Source: Pseudomonadota bacterium
Lineage (GTDB): Bacteria > Pseudomonadota > Alphaproteobacteria > Acetobacterales > Acetobacteraceae
NCBI GenBank assembly: GCA_021845835.1
Contig: JAJZVE010000280.1
Location: 1 to 6,367 of the forward strand
Length of the DNA: 6,367 nt
Direction: 5' to 3'
Numbering within the stretch: position 1 is the stretch's first letter; each line of letters starts with the position of its first letter. The position numbers and the translations under genes were made by a program. Below are positions 1 to 6,343 of this stretch, piece after piece. The notes under the pieces are model-generated. The model was given only the letters and a program-made list of their open reading frames with translations, did no database searches and was not told the DNA's origin.

Positions 1-636
1 CGTCTCCTGGTTGTAGGCGTCGAAATGCTTCACCTGGGCGATGGTCCCCTCGCGCTGGATGCCGCGGATCTCGGCCGCGGCGATCTCGCCGGCCAGGCGC
101 GGATCTTCCGACAGACTCTCGAACTCCCGGCCCCAGCGCGGATCACGGTCGATGTTCACCGTCGGGCCCAGATCGACCGAGGACCCCTTGGCCGCCTGCT
201 CGGCGCCGATCACCTGCCCGTACTGGTAGGCGAGAGTGCGCGAGAAGGTCGCCGCGAGCGCCGCGCCCGACGGCAGCTGCGTGACACCGGTCATGCCGTC
301 CCCAACACCGTTCGGGCCGTCCTCCAGACCGATCCGCGGCAGGCACAGCGCGGCGTTCTCCTTGATGTCACCGACATACGGATGCATACCGTGGCCCTCG
401 ACGATCCCGATCTCATCCGCCAGGGTCATCTTGCGCATGATCAGGGCCACACGCCGCGCGATCGGCAGGTGCGGATTGAGCCAGGGACAGTTCGCGGGGT
501 TGCCGACAGGTCCCGGCAATTTCGCCGCCCCCTCGGTCTTGGTGCTGCATGCGCTCATGCCGAGCGCCGCGGCGCCGACGGCGGCAAGCAGCAGCAGCCG
601 CGCTCCACGGGTACGTTGGGTGAATCGAGACGTCAT
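1..636 (-). CDS. Glycoside hydrolase family 3 (beta-glycosidase), exported, partial (C-terminus off the left edge)
   Basis: The first 212 codons are present and no stop is reached before the window edge. GH3 enzymes hydrolyse terminal beta-linked sugars (beta-glucosidase or beta-xylosidase types) through a retaining mechanism. The match to the GH3 N-terminal barrel is strong: LPRIGLEDGPNGVG at 99-112 with the sugar-binding Asp106; GPTVNIDRDPRWGREFES at 157-174; and KHFDAYNQE at 203-211, with the conserved Lys203-His204. The catalytic nucleophile Asp (usually in an SDW-like motif) would lie beyond the edge, so activity and sugar specificity cannot be judged. The N-terminus has a basic stretch, a hydrophobic core (14-26) and MSAC with Cys30, an acceptable though not ideal lipobox. 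The protein is probably an exported lipoprotein, or otherwise a type I secreted protein. Cys50 and Cys98 could form a disulfide. ATG at 636 is chosen because an AGGAG lies 7 nt upstream and the signal peptide begins there. It is separated from the esterase by 392 bp, so it may be co-transcribed or have its own promoter. Confidence 0.93.
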   Translation of the reverse strand, partial: MTSRFTQRTRGARLLLLAAVGAAALGMSACSTKTEGAAKLPGPVGNPANCPWLNPHLPIARRVALIMRKMTLADEIGIVEGHGMHPYVGDIKENAALCLPRIGLEDGPNGVGDGMTGVTQLPSGAALAATFSRTLAYQYGQVIGAEQAAKGSSVDLGPTVNIDRDPRWGREFESLSEDPRLAGEIAAAEIRGIQREGTIAQVKHFDAYNQET

Positions 637-643
637 ATCCAGT

Positions 644-648
644 CTCCT
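644..648 (-). promoter_or_regulatory. Ribosome-binding site of the GH3 gene
   Basis: AGGAG on the minus strand, 7 nt before ATG at 636. This near-ideal Shine-Dalgarno placement fixes the start codon and puts a signal peptide at the N-terminus. Confidence 0.8.
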
Positions 649-685
649 GACGGCACACTCGAGGGGGATCCTACCGCAACTCATG

Positions 686-710
686 CGGCGCCCGGGCGGC
701 GCCGATCGGC
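686..710 (-). promoter_or_regulatory. GC-rich palindrome cluster in the GH3 leader
   Basis: Three overlapping symmetric elements occur about 50-75 bp before the GH3 start. A 7-bp all-GC stem CGGCGCC / GGCGCCG (686-692 with 698-704) has a 5-nt loop. Inside it lies the perfect palindrome CGCCCGGGCG (689-698), and the perfect palindrome GCCGATCGGC follows (701-710). They could form an RNA hairpin upstream of the ribosome-binding site or serve as a protein-binding dyad. High GC content makes some palindromes expected by chance, so function is uncertain. Confidence 0.3.
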
Positions 711-940
711 TGCGAGCGGTTTTGACTGTTTCAACTTTCACCATGCCGACACGTCGCGTGCCGTCGTATGCACGGCGCGATCCCGGGGCATCGGCCATCC
801 GCGGCTCGGCGGGTCCGCCACCCCGAACGCCGGCGCACGAGCCGCTCCCCCGCAAGTTGGTATCGTTACCCGCCGCAACTGCTCGCCCCCCCTCAGCAGG
901 CCGCTCACCCGTCAGATCAGACCGCACGCGCTCCGGCGCC

Positions 941-971
941 GCGTTGCCCTTCCTTCCCGGAAGGACAACGC
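941..971 (-). terminator. Strong stem-loop 57 nt after the esterase stop (terminator, attenuator or mRNA-stabilising hairpin)
   Basis: As minus-strand RNA the arms GCGUUGUCCUUCC (971-959) and GGAAGGGCAACGC (953-941) pair over 13 bp, with one U-G wobble and a 5-nt loop GGGAA. On the plus strand the wobble becomes a C-A mismatch, so the full stem exists only in the transcript of the receptor-esterase operon. No T-rich tract follows on the minus strand, so it is not a canonical intrinsic terminator. It may terminate weakly, cooperate with Rho, or protect the upstream esterase and receptor mRNA from 3' exonucleases, leaving the GH3 gene at lower expression. The stem is directly visible; its role is inferred. 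Confidence 0.6.
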
Positions 972-1028
972 GTCCGGTGCTTCCTCACTGTGCGTCCCGC
1001 GCATGGCGCATCAGCACCGCCCGTTGCC

Positions 1029-2666
1029 TCAACGCACAGGGTGATGCTCGGAGTACCACTCGGCCAGATCGAGCCGGGTCCGCCACGGATCGGCCTCCGC
1101 AACCGGTCCATGGCCGGTGAAATTCAACAGCCGGTCGGAACGGGTGTGGAAGCGCGGCCAGGGCGGCAGACCCTTCGGGTCGGGCTTGCCGGTCTTGGCG
1201 AACGCCACCCAGTAGGCGTGCATCTGCCGCGCCACGCGCTCGTCCTGTGCGCTGGTCTTGGCGCCGTAATGGGCCCGCACGGTATCGAACACGAAGGGGA
1301 TCTCGGAGGCATGCATCGCCCCGAGCCTGCCGAACGGCGTGTTGCGTATCGAGGTGGCGACGTACGAGAAGCGATAGTTGTACACCGGCTGGCCGCGCGA
1401 CGAGAGAATCCGGGCGATGGCGCGCGCCGGCTCGTCCATCATCAGCGCTCCGCCGACCAGCCAAGCCGCCTGCTGCAGCGTCAGCCGCCCGGTGGGATCG
1501 AAGGCCGCGCGCGCCTCGGCCGCCTTTGGCCCGAACATCGCCCACAGCGCATGGAGGGATTTCGCCTGGAGGAAGCCGAGATCCGCGCTGTTCGTTCCGA
1601 TCATCACCGGGACATGGTTGCCGATGTTCGGGTGCTCGGCATACACCTCGGTCGGCTGCCCCATGTACAGTTGACCGAAGCGGATCGGGCCGCCGACATA
1701 GCCCATTTTCTCCGCGCTCATCATCGTCCCCATGTTCAATCCTTCGACGAGCTTCGAGGCCGGTACGGCCCGCAGCTGCGCGAGGGCGTGCACGCCGTCT
1801 CCCTCGATGCCGAAGTGACGCGCCAGCCTCACCCCCATCGCCTCCGCGGAATTCGGTGCTCCGGAGAACGGCCGGTACGGAAAGAACGGCCGCCCGCCGC
1901 CGGACTCGATGATGGCCCGCTCGAACAGCCCCTTCGCGAGCGGCGTGATCAGCAGGTTGTTCACCGACATGCCGCCGGCCGACTCGCCGAAAACGGTGAC
2001 GTTGTGCGGATTGCCGCCGAAGGCCCGGATGTTCTTCTGCACCCACTTCAGGGCCGCCAGCTGATCCATGAAGGCGTAGTCCCCGAGCATCTGTCCCTTG
2101 TCCGCGCGGGTCAGACCCGGAAAGGCGAAGAACCCGAAGTTGCCCAGCCGGTAGTTGAAGCTCACCAGGATCACCCCGTCACGGGCGAAGGGCGTGCCGT
2201 TGTACACCGCCGGGGACGTCCCGCCGTTGACGAACCCGCCGCCGTAGATCCACACCATCACCGGCAGGTTGTGCGTCGCGGCGCCCTTGGGACGCCAGAC
2301 ATTGATGTACAGGCAGTTCTCCTTCGGCACCGTGCGCTCCGGAGCCGCATCGCCCGGAAACAGGATCTGCATGCAGTCATGCCCGTAATTCAGCGCCGGG
2401 CGCACCCCGTGCCACGGCGTCACCGGTTGCGGTGGGGCCCACCTCAGCGCCCCCACCGGGGGAGCCGCAAAGGGTATGCCCTTGAAGGCGATCACCCCGT
2501 GCTGCACCTGTCCGCGAACGAGCCCGCCCTCGACCCGCGCCACCAGCGGATTGCCCGCGGCCCGTGCCGCGGCCGGCCCGCACCCTACCGCCAGCATCAT
2601 CGCGGTCAGGATGGCGCCGCCTTTGAGGCCCCATGAATGCCTGAGCCCTTCGTTTTTTACGTTCAT
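1029..2666 (-). CDS. Exported type-B carboxylesterase (alpha/beta hydrolase, COesterase family)
   Basis: A complete 545-residue enzyme of the usual family length, which hydrolyses carboxylic esters (EC 3.1.1.-). Visible landmarks are GIPFAAPPVGALRW at 63-76, the NCLYINVW segment at 117-124, the oxyanion-hole loop YGGGF at 141-145, the nucleophile elbow GESAGG with Ser229, and catalytic His452 in MHASEIPFVF. Cys98 and Cys118 match the conserved N-terminal disulfide loop. The position normally held by the acidic triad Glu (GTNxDEG) reads GTNSADLG, so Asp362 is the likely acid. Residues 14-38 form a signal peptide with a hydrophobic stretch ending AVGC (possible weak lipobox at Cys29) or cleavable near the Ala-rich 32-37, so it probably acts in the periplasm or at the outer membrane. 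ATG at 2666 is chosen for its GGAGGA ribosome site and clean signal peptide. It lies 41 bp behind the receptor stop and is almost surely co-transcribed with it. Substrate unknown; sugar acetyl or phenolic esters fit the neighbours. Confidence 0.93.
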   Translation of the reverse strand: MNVKNEGLRHSWGLKGGAILTAMMLAVGCGPAAARAAGNPLVARVEGGLVRGQVQHGVIAFKGIPFAAPPVGALRWAPPQPVTPWHGVRPALNYGHDCMQILFPGDAAPERTVPKENCLYINVWRPKGAATHNLPVMVWIYGGGFVNGGTSPAVYNGTPFARDGVILVSFNYRLGNFGFFAFPGLTRADKGQMLGDYAFMDQLAALKWVQKNIRAFGGNPHNVTVFGESAGGMSVNNLLITPLAKGLFERAIIESGGGRPFFPYRPFSGAPNSAEAMGVRLARHFGIEGDGVHALAQLRAVPASKLVEGLNMGTMMSAEKMGYVGGPIRFGQLYMGQPTEVYAEHPNIGNHVPVMIGTNSADLGFLQAKSLHALWAMFGPKAAEARAAFDPTGRLTLQQAAWLVGGALMMDEPARAIARILSSRGQPVYNYRFSYVATSIRNTPFGRLGAMHASEIPFVFDTVRAHYGAKTSAQDERVARQMHAYWVAFAKTGKPDPKGLPPWPRFHTRSDRLLNFTGHGPVAEADPWRTRLDLAEWYSEHHPVR

Positions 2667-2672
2667 CGAGGA

Positions 2673-2678
2673 TCCTCC
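2673..2678 (-). promoter_or_regulatory. Ribosome-binding site of the carboxylesterase
   Basis: GGAGGA on the minus strand, 6 nt before ATG at 2666. It decides between this start and an upstream ATG at 2708 that overlaps the receptor stop codon as TGATG. The upstream option would put 14 extra residues in front of the signal peptide and lacks an equally good Shine-Dalgarno. Confidence 0.8.
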
Positions 2679-2707
2679 GGTTGCAAGACTCACCCTATAC
2701 GCACCCA

Positions 2708-5700
2708 TCACAGCCCCATCGTCAACTGCAAGGTGATGATCCGGCCGAACACGTTCGCGTTGTTGCCATCGAATGCCGCGCCCCCCGCGGTCAGCACCAG
2801 CGGCGGCGTACGATCGAACAGGTTCTGCGCGCTCAGCGACACACGGGTGTTCTGCATGAAGCCCGACTGGTAGATCGCCCCGAAGTCAAAGCCCAGATCC
2901 AGATCGAAGGTCGTCCAGGAGGCCACCTGGGTGTTCGGCCGGCCCGGCAGCGGCTCGTCGTTCTCGTACGTCCCGACGTAGTTGCAGAACAGTGTCGCGC
3001 TCCAGGGGCCTTTGTTCCAGCCCAGCGTCGCTCGACCGCGCCATGGCACCACCCCGCCGTTGGCCATCTGGCCGAGGATACTCGTCTGCGGCGCCGTCGG
3101 CGCCAGCGCCAGCTTCTCGGTCACCACCTTGGTCGCATTCAACTCGAGCAGCCACAGCCCAAAGGGCGTCTCCTTGTGGTACTTCACGTCCATGTCGACG
3201 CCCTGCTCGGTCATCGAGCCGATGTTCGTCGTGCGCCCGTCGATCCACAGGTTCGTCGTGCACAGCTCCGCCGGGGTGACGATCCCGTAGATCCCCACCG
3301 CATTCAGGAACGGCTGCATGCCGGGCGCGTAATCCGGATTGCTCGCCGAGCAGTTCGCCGGGTTGCTCACCGGGTGGATGTACGACTTGTACAGCTGATA
3401 ATCCGCCGGATTCAGCAGCGCTTCGGGAAACAGCGGCGGCCCGAAGATCTCATTGGAATAATTTATGTCGTAGAACGTCGAGGACACATCCAGACCCGGA
3501 GTCTGCCGCGGCGTCAGATCAAAGCCCAGCGACCAGGTCTTGGCCGTCTCCGGCTTCAGATTCGACTGATCGCCGAACACGTACCCGACGTTGGCGAACT
3601 GCGGAATCGCCGGATTGCCCGTATTGGTCGGGAAGCCCGGAATGTAGGTCTTCACCGAGAACACGAACGGATTCAGATCCACCAGCGAAGGCGCCCGGTA
3701 CGAGGTGCCCCAGGAGCCGTTGAACCGCAGCGCCCGGCTCGTCACCCAGGTGAGGGAGATCTGCGGGTTCGTCGTGCCCCCGAAGTCCGAGTAATGATCA
3801 TAGCGCACCGCCGCGTCCATCCGCAGCGAGCGAACCAGCGGCACGTGCTGCTGCGGCCCGATGACCGGCACGTAGAACTCGGTGAAGAACGAGCCGACCA
3901 GACGGCTCTTGCCCACGATGTTGTCCCAGGCGAACTGATCCGGACGGGTGCGCGGCGGGCAGGCGAGCGGCGCGGCGCATCCCACCCCTTCGTAGCCCAC
4001 CGGCGGCAATGCCGAGCTCTCGTAAATGCCATACGCCGGCTCGTCGGTGCGGCTCGCCCCATTGGCGATGCTCTCGGTCTGGTGCAGGACCTCCGTCCCA
4101 AAGGCCATCTTGAACGGCCCGGCCGGCAGCTTGAACACCGTGCCGTTGAACTTCAGCACGAAGTCCTCCATTCCCATGTGGCTCCACTGCACGTTGGTGC
4201 CCATGAACATGGCCAGCTGCGCCGGAGTCAGGCGCGTGGTGGTCAGCGGATTGATCGCGCCGGTGTCCACGTAGTACTGCAGCGCCCCGACGTCCAGCTG
4301 ATCGTTCACCTGGCACTCACCGCAGGTGATGTCCCGACCCACCGACATCGACAGGTTCGCGAGCCAGTCCCCCCACAGATGTGCCTTCAGCCCCGCGATC
4401 GCCGTCCAGTTGGTGTCCGGATTGTTCGTGCCGTACAGCGGAATGCCGAGCGCGGTGGGCGAGAGGTCAATCGTCATCGGTCCGCCCGCCGGCGAGGGCG
4501 GCGCGATGTAGTACGGCGAGCCGGGGTTGACCGTGACCACCGGCGGCTGGTCGCTCTGGTACTGCGACTGATTCGTGTAAACGTCGCTCTTGGTCCAGAG
4601 CCCCTCGAAGAACGCCGACAGCCGCGAGTTGATCTGCTGGTTGTAGAACAGCGCGACCTGATAGCGCCACTGCCGGCCGAGGTACTGGTTCTCCAAAGAC
4701 CGGTCGGCCAGGCTCGGCTGCGCCAGGGTCTGCCCGTAGGTCGGCACCCCGGTATTTCCCGCCGGCAGCCCCCGGTACAGATACCCGGTGCACGCCCCGA
4801 ACGGATTGTAGTTGTCACACCACCCGACGTTGCTCAGCGCTCCGGGACTGGCGATCGGTCCCGCTCCGCCGCTGGCATTGCCCGGTTCGCCCGGCTGCCC
4901 CGGTCCCACCCCGCCGTTGATCGCTCCGGTGGTCAGCGAGCTGCCCCGGATCTCGTTGTTCACGCCGCCAAAGGGAATCAAGTTATCCGACAGGTAGGGG
5001 CTCGAGCTGTCGAGCATCGGGCTGCGGTGCTCGTACCCGAAGGCGATCATGAAGTTGCCCCGCCCCAGCGAGCCGAGGTGCCGCCACGTGTGCCCGCCGA
5101 CCACCGACACCCCCTGCGAGGTGTAACCGTTGGCCCAGGTGGCGCGCGGCGAGACCTGCACCCCGTTGAAGTTCTTGCGGATGATGTAATTGACCACACC
5201 GCCGACCGCATCCGAGCCGTAGATCGCGGAGTTGCCGTTGGCGATGATCTGAATGCTCTGCACCGCGGCCAACGGCAGCTGATCCGCATTGGTGTACACC
5301 CCGGCCGTGCCCGTCGGGGTCACCCGGTGCCCATCCACCAGCACCAGCGTCGCACCGGCTCCCAGGCCGCGCAGGTTGATGGCCGAGCCCTGCGCCGGAT
5401 TCGCACCACCAAACGATGAGCCGTATCCCGACGTGCCGCCCTGGCGATAATTCGCCACCCCGGCCGGCGCCGAGTTGCTCACCTGAGGCAGGTTCTGCAT
5501 CACCTGGTTCAGGCTGGTCAAGCCCGTCGAATCCAGCTCCTGCCGGTTGATCGTGATCGCCTCGGTGCCCACCGGCGCGATCCCCGCAATGTTGGTGCCG
5601 GTCGCCGTGACCACCACTTCCTGCAGCTTCGAGGCCGGAGGCGGCGGAGACTGTGGGACGTTCTGCTGCCCGGTGAATGGGTTGATTCCCTGCGCTGGCG

Positions 5701-5887
5701 CCGTGGCCGGTTTCGCCGCGCCCTTGATCTGCTGCCGTGCCGGCAGCACCGCCGCCGCGCTGGATGCGGAACGCGCCGCATGCAGGCCCGATATCGTGTG
5801 AATCCGTGCGGGCGCATTCCCGGCAACGGCCAGTTGAACCATGGCGAGCAATACGGCGCCCGCCGCGGTAGTCGATTTTAAGCGCAT
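2708..5887 (-). CDS. TonB-dependent outer-membrane receptor
   Basis: A complete 1059-residue receptor that imports a ligand across the outer membrane using TonB-ExbBD energy. It has a signal peptide (1-22, cleavage near AVA-G) and an Ala/Pro/Gln-rich linker (about 23-88). A TonB-box-like QEVVVTA follows at 89-95, then the plug (about 98-240, with INLRGLGAGATLVLVDGHRV at 170-189 and IYGSDAVGGVVNYIIRK at 222-238). The long beta-barrel spans about 250-1059 and carries the typical GTSYRAPSL (727-735), NLKPETAKTWSLGFD (776-790) and QNLFDRTPP (1021-1029). No N-terminal signalling (STN) domain is evident, so it is probably not part of a transmembrane sigma/anti-sigma cascade. Four cysteine pairs sit in likely loops, and a Gly/Pro-rich loop occupies 321-350. 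The last residue is Leu rather than the usual aromatic. It leads the operon; the esterase follows after 41 bp. The neighbouring hydrolases suggest a glycoside or oligosaccharide ligand, though a siderophore-type ligand cannot be excluded. The start is ATG at 5887, just behind a T9-G9 run. Confidence 0.95.
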   Translation of the reverse strand: MRLKSTTAAGAVLLAMVQLAVAGNAPARIHTISGLHAARSASSAAAVLPARQQIKGAAKPATAPAQGINPFTGQQNVPQSPPPPASKLQEVVVTATGTNIAGIAPVGTEAITINRQELDSTGLTSLNQVMQNLPQVSNSAPAGVANYRQGGTSGYGSSFGGANPAQGSAINLRGLGAGATLVLVDGHRVTPTGTAGVYTNADQLPLAAVQSIQIIANGNSAIYGSDAVGGVVNYIIRKNFNGVQVSPRATWANGYTSQGVSVVGGHTWRHLGSLGRGNFMIAFGYEHRSPMLDSSSPYLSDNLIPFGGVNNEIRGSSLTTGAINGGVGPGQPGEPGNASGGAGPIASPGALSNVGWCDNYNPFGACTGYLYRGLPAGNTGVPTYGQTLAQPSLADRSLENQYLGRQWRYQVALFYNQQINSRLSAFFEGLWTKSDVYTNQSQYQSDQPPVVTVNPGSPYYIAPPSPAGGPMTIDLSPTALGIPLYGTNNPDTNWTAIAGLKAHLWGDWLANLSMSVGRDITCGECQVNDQLDVGALQYYVDTGAINPLTTTRLTPAQLAMFMGTNVQWSHMGMEDFVLKFNGTVFKLPAGPFKMAFGTEVLHQTESIANGASRTDEPAYGIYESSALPPVGYEGVGCAAPLACPPRTRPDQFAWDNIVGKSRLVGSFFTEFYVPVIGPQQHVPLVRSLRMDAAVRYDHYSDFGGTTNPQISLTWVTSRALRFNGSWGTSYRAPSLVDLNPFVFSVKTYIPGFPTNTGNPAIPQFANVGYVFGDQSNLKPETAKTWSLGFDLTPRQTPGLDVSSTFYDINYSNEIFGPPLFPEALLNPADYQLYKSYIHPVSNPANCSASNPDYAPGMQPFLNAVGIYGIVTPAELCTTNLWIDGRTTNIGSMTEQGVDMDVKYHKETPFGLWLLELNATKVVTEKLALAPTAPQTSILGQMANGGVVPWRGRATLGWNKGPWSATLFCNYVGTYENDEPLPGRPNTQVASWTTFDLDLGFDFGAIYQSGFMQNTRVSLSAQNLFDRTPPLVLTAGGAAFDGNNANVFGRIITLQLTMGL

Positions 5888-5889
5888 AA

Positions 5890-5907
5890 CCCCCCCCCAA
5901 AAAAAAA
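5890..5907 (-). repeat. Paired homopolymer run (T9 then G9) at the receptor translation start
   Basis: On the minus strand nine T (5907-5899) are followed directly by nine G (5898-5890), then TT and the ATG at 5887. The G run occupies about -11 to -3 relative to the start and is the only purine-rich candidate Shine-Dalgarno. Homopolymers of this length are prone to polymerase slippage. Here a length change would alter the ribosome-binding strength or spacing rather than the reading frame. Phase variation through poly-G runs is known for some outer-membrane receptors in other bacteria; its operation here is inference. The run could also be partly a sequencing or assembly artefact in length. 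Confidence 0.75.
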
Positions 5908-5983
5908 GTAGACAGCACGGACTGATCGCCGCTTCTACGCGCCGGCGAGGACCGACGGTGATGCGGCCAAGCGACGCGTTTTA

Positions 5984-6022
5984 GCTATCAACTATAGCGA
6001 TACTACCCGGCCCCGCGCCCAA
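5984..6022 (-). promoter_or_regulatory. Candidate promoter/operator region of the receptor operon
   Basis: On the minus strand there are -10-like boxes TAGTAT (6005-6000) and TATAGT (5996-5991), about 105-115 bp before the receptor start. No good -35 is spaced correctly: TTGGGC at 6022-6017 lies 20 bp from TATAGT. The second -10-like box overlaps a 5-bp dyad GCTAT / ATAGC (5984-5988 and 5994-5998, 5-nt centre) that could be an operator. The poor -35 would fit an activator-dependent promoter. This is a tentative call. Confidence 0.3.
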
Positions 6023-6289
6023 CCGGGAATCCAAAGTTGTAATGCCACCTATCAGTCGCGTGAATACCGCGGACGCACCCGGCGCGGACGGCCGGCTGCG
6101 CCGGCATTCGACTCCATCGCGCTCAGCGCCGCGCCGGCTCATCACCCGGCCGTCCCGCAGGCCCGACGTCACGCCCTTCGTCGGTCCCACGACATCACCG
6201 GCCGTGAGCGCCGCATCGGCGTAACGCGTCATGACATCCCCCAATAAAAACCGTCGGATCGCCGCAGTCCCACGCGTCATCGTGGAACA

Positions 6290-6305
6290 GGGTCGATCAT
6301 GACCC
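6290..6305. promoter_or_regulatory. Dyad symmetry, possible operator
   Basis: GGGTC and GACCC form a 5-bp inverted repeat with a 6-nt centre. It ends 9 bp before the -35-like box of the rightward promoter candidate. The position suits a regulator site, but short dyads are common by chance. Confidence 0.22.
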
Positions 6306-6314
6306 GCGGATGCG

Positions 6315-6343
6315 TTGAATCGGAAACGGAATTTCCCTATTAA
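6315..6343 (+). promoter_or_regulatory. Candidate sigma70-type promoter reading rightward out of the window
   Basis: TTGAAT (6315-6320) and TATTAA (6338-6343) are spaced exactly 17 bp apart in the most AT-rich part of this region. Each hexamer matches the consensus at four of six positions. It would transcribe a gene beyond 6367, divergent from the receptor operon. That gene is not visible, so the call rests only on spacing and composition. Confidence 0.35.

Larger units (their letters stand above)
637..1028. other. Non-coding gap between esterase and GH3 genes
   Basis: This 392-bp stretch holds no convincing gene. Open frames across it are arginine-, proline- and alanine-rich and look like by-products of high GC. 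It contains a strong stem-loop at 941-971, GC-rich palindromes at 686-710, a run of seven G on the minus strand (892-886), and a small AT-rich patch at 721-742. In that patch, TTGAAA on the minus strand (734-729) could be a -35 box, but no credible -10 follows at the right distance. The long gap contrasts with the 41 bp between receptor and esterase. It suggests that the GH3 message is separately controlled, or that the leader is a regulated 5' untranslated region. Confidence 0.6.

Noticed and set aside
886..892. Run of seven C (G on the minus strand) in the esterase-GH3 gap as a second slippage site
   Set aside because: Too short and too far from any start codon or promoter element to suggest a switch.
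25..1120. Plus-strand open frames over the GH3 start and the gap
   Set aside because: Low-complexity basic translations overlapping the clear minus-strand GH3 gene; no motif supports them.
768..2636. Long plus-strand open frame (622 codons) opposite the esterase
   Set aside because: Its translation is dominated by Arg, His, Pro and Ala with no recognisable motif. It is the antisense shadow of a high-GC gene whose minus-strand product has a complete catalytic signature.
2667..2708. Upstream esterase start at ATG 2708, overlapping the receptor stop as TGATG
   Set aside because: Translational coupling is possible, but the inner ATG at 2666 has a strong GGAGGA site and starts a normal signal peptide.
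2681..5419. Very long plus-strand open frame (912 codons) opposite the receptor
   Set aside because: Arg/His/Val-rich with no domain, signal peptide or ribosome site; the minus-strand receptor accounts for this DNA fully.
6091..6105. GCCGGC-TGC-GCCGGC hairpin in the upstream region as a terminator
   Set aside because: Only 6 bp, no T tract on either side, and no gene ends nearby.
5981..6232. Small minus-strand frame (83 codons) preceded by a GGGGGA-like ribosome site
   Set aside because: The Shine-Dalgarno-like G run is only 4 nt from the ATG, the product resembles nothing I recognise, and its composition is that of random high-GC sequence. It also covers the probable promoter region of the receptor. 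It cannot be fully excluded without conservation data.
6224..6280. ACGCGTCAT repeated at 6224-6232 and 6272-6280
   Set aside because: A 9-bp repeat in a 480-bp region of biased composition is close to what chance would give.
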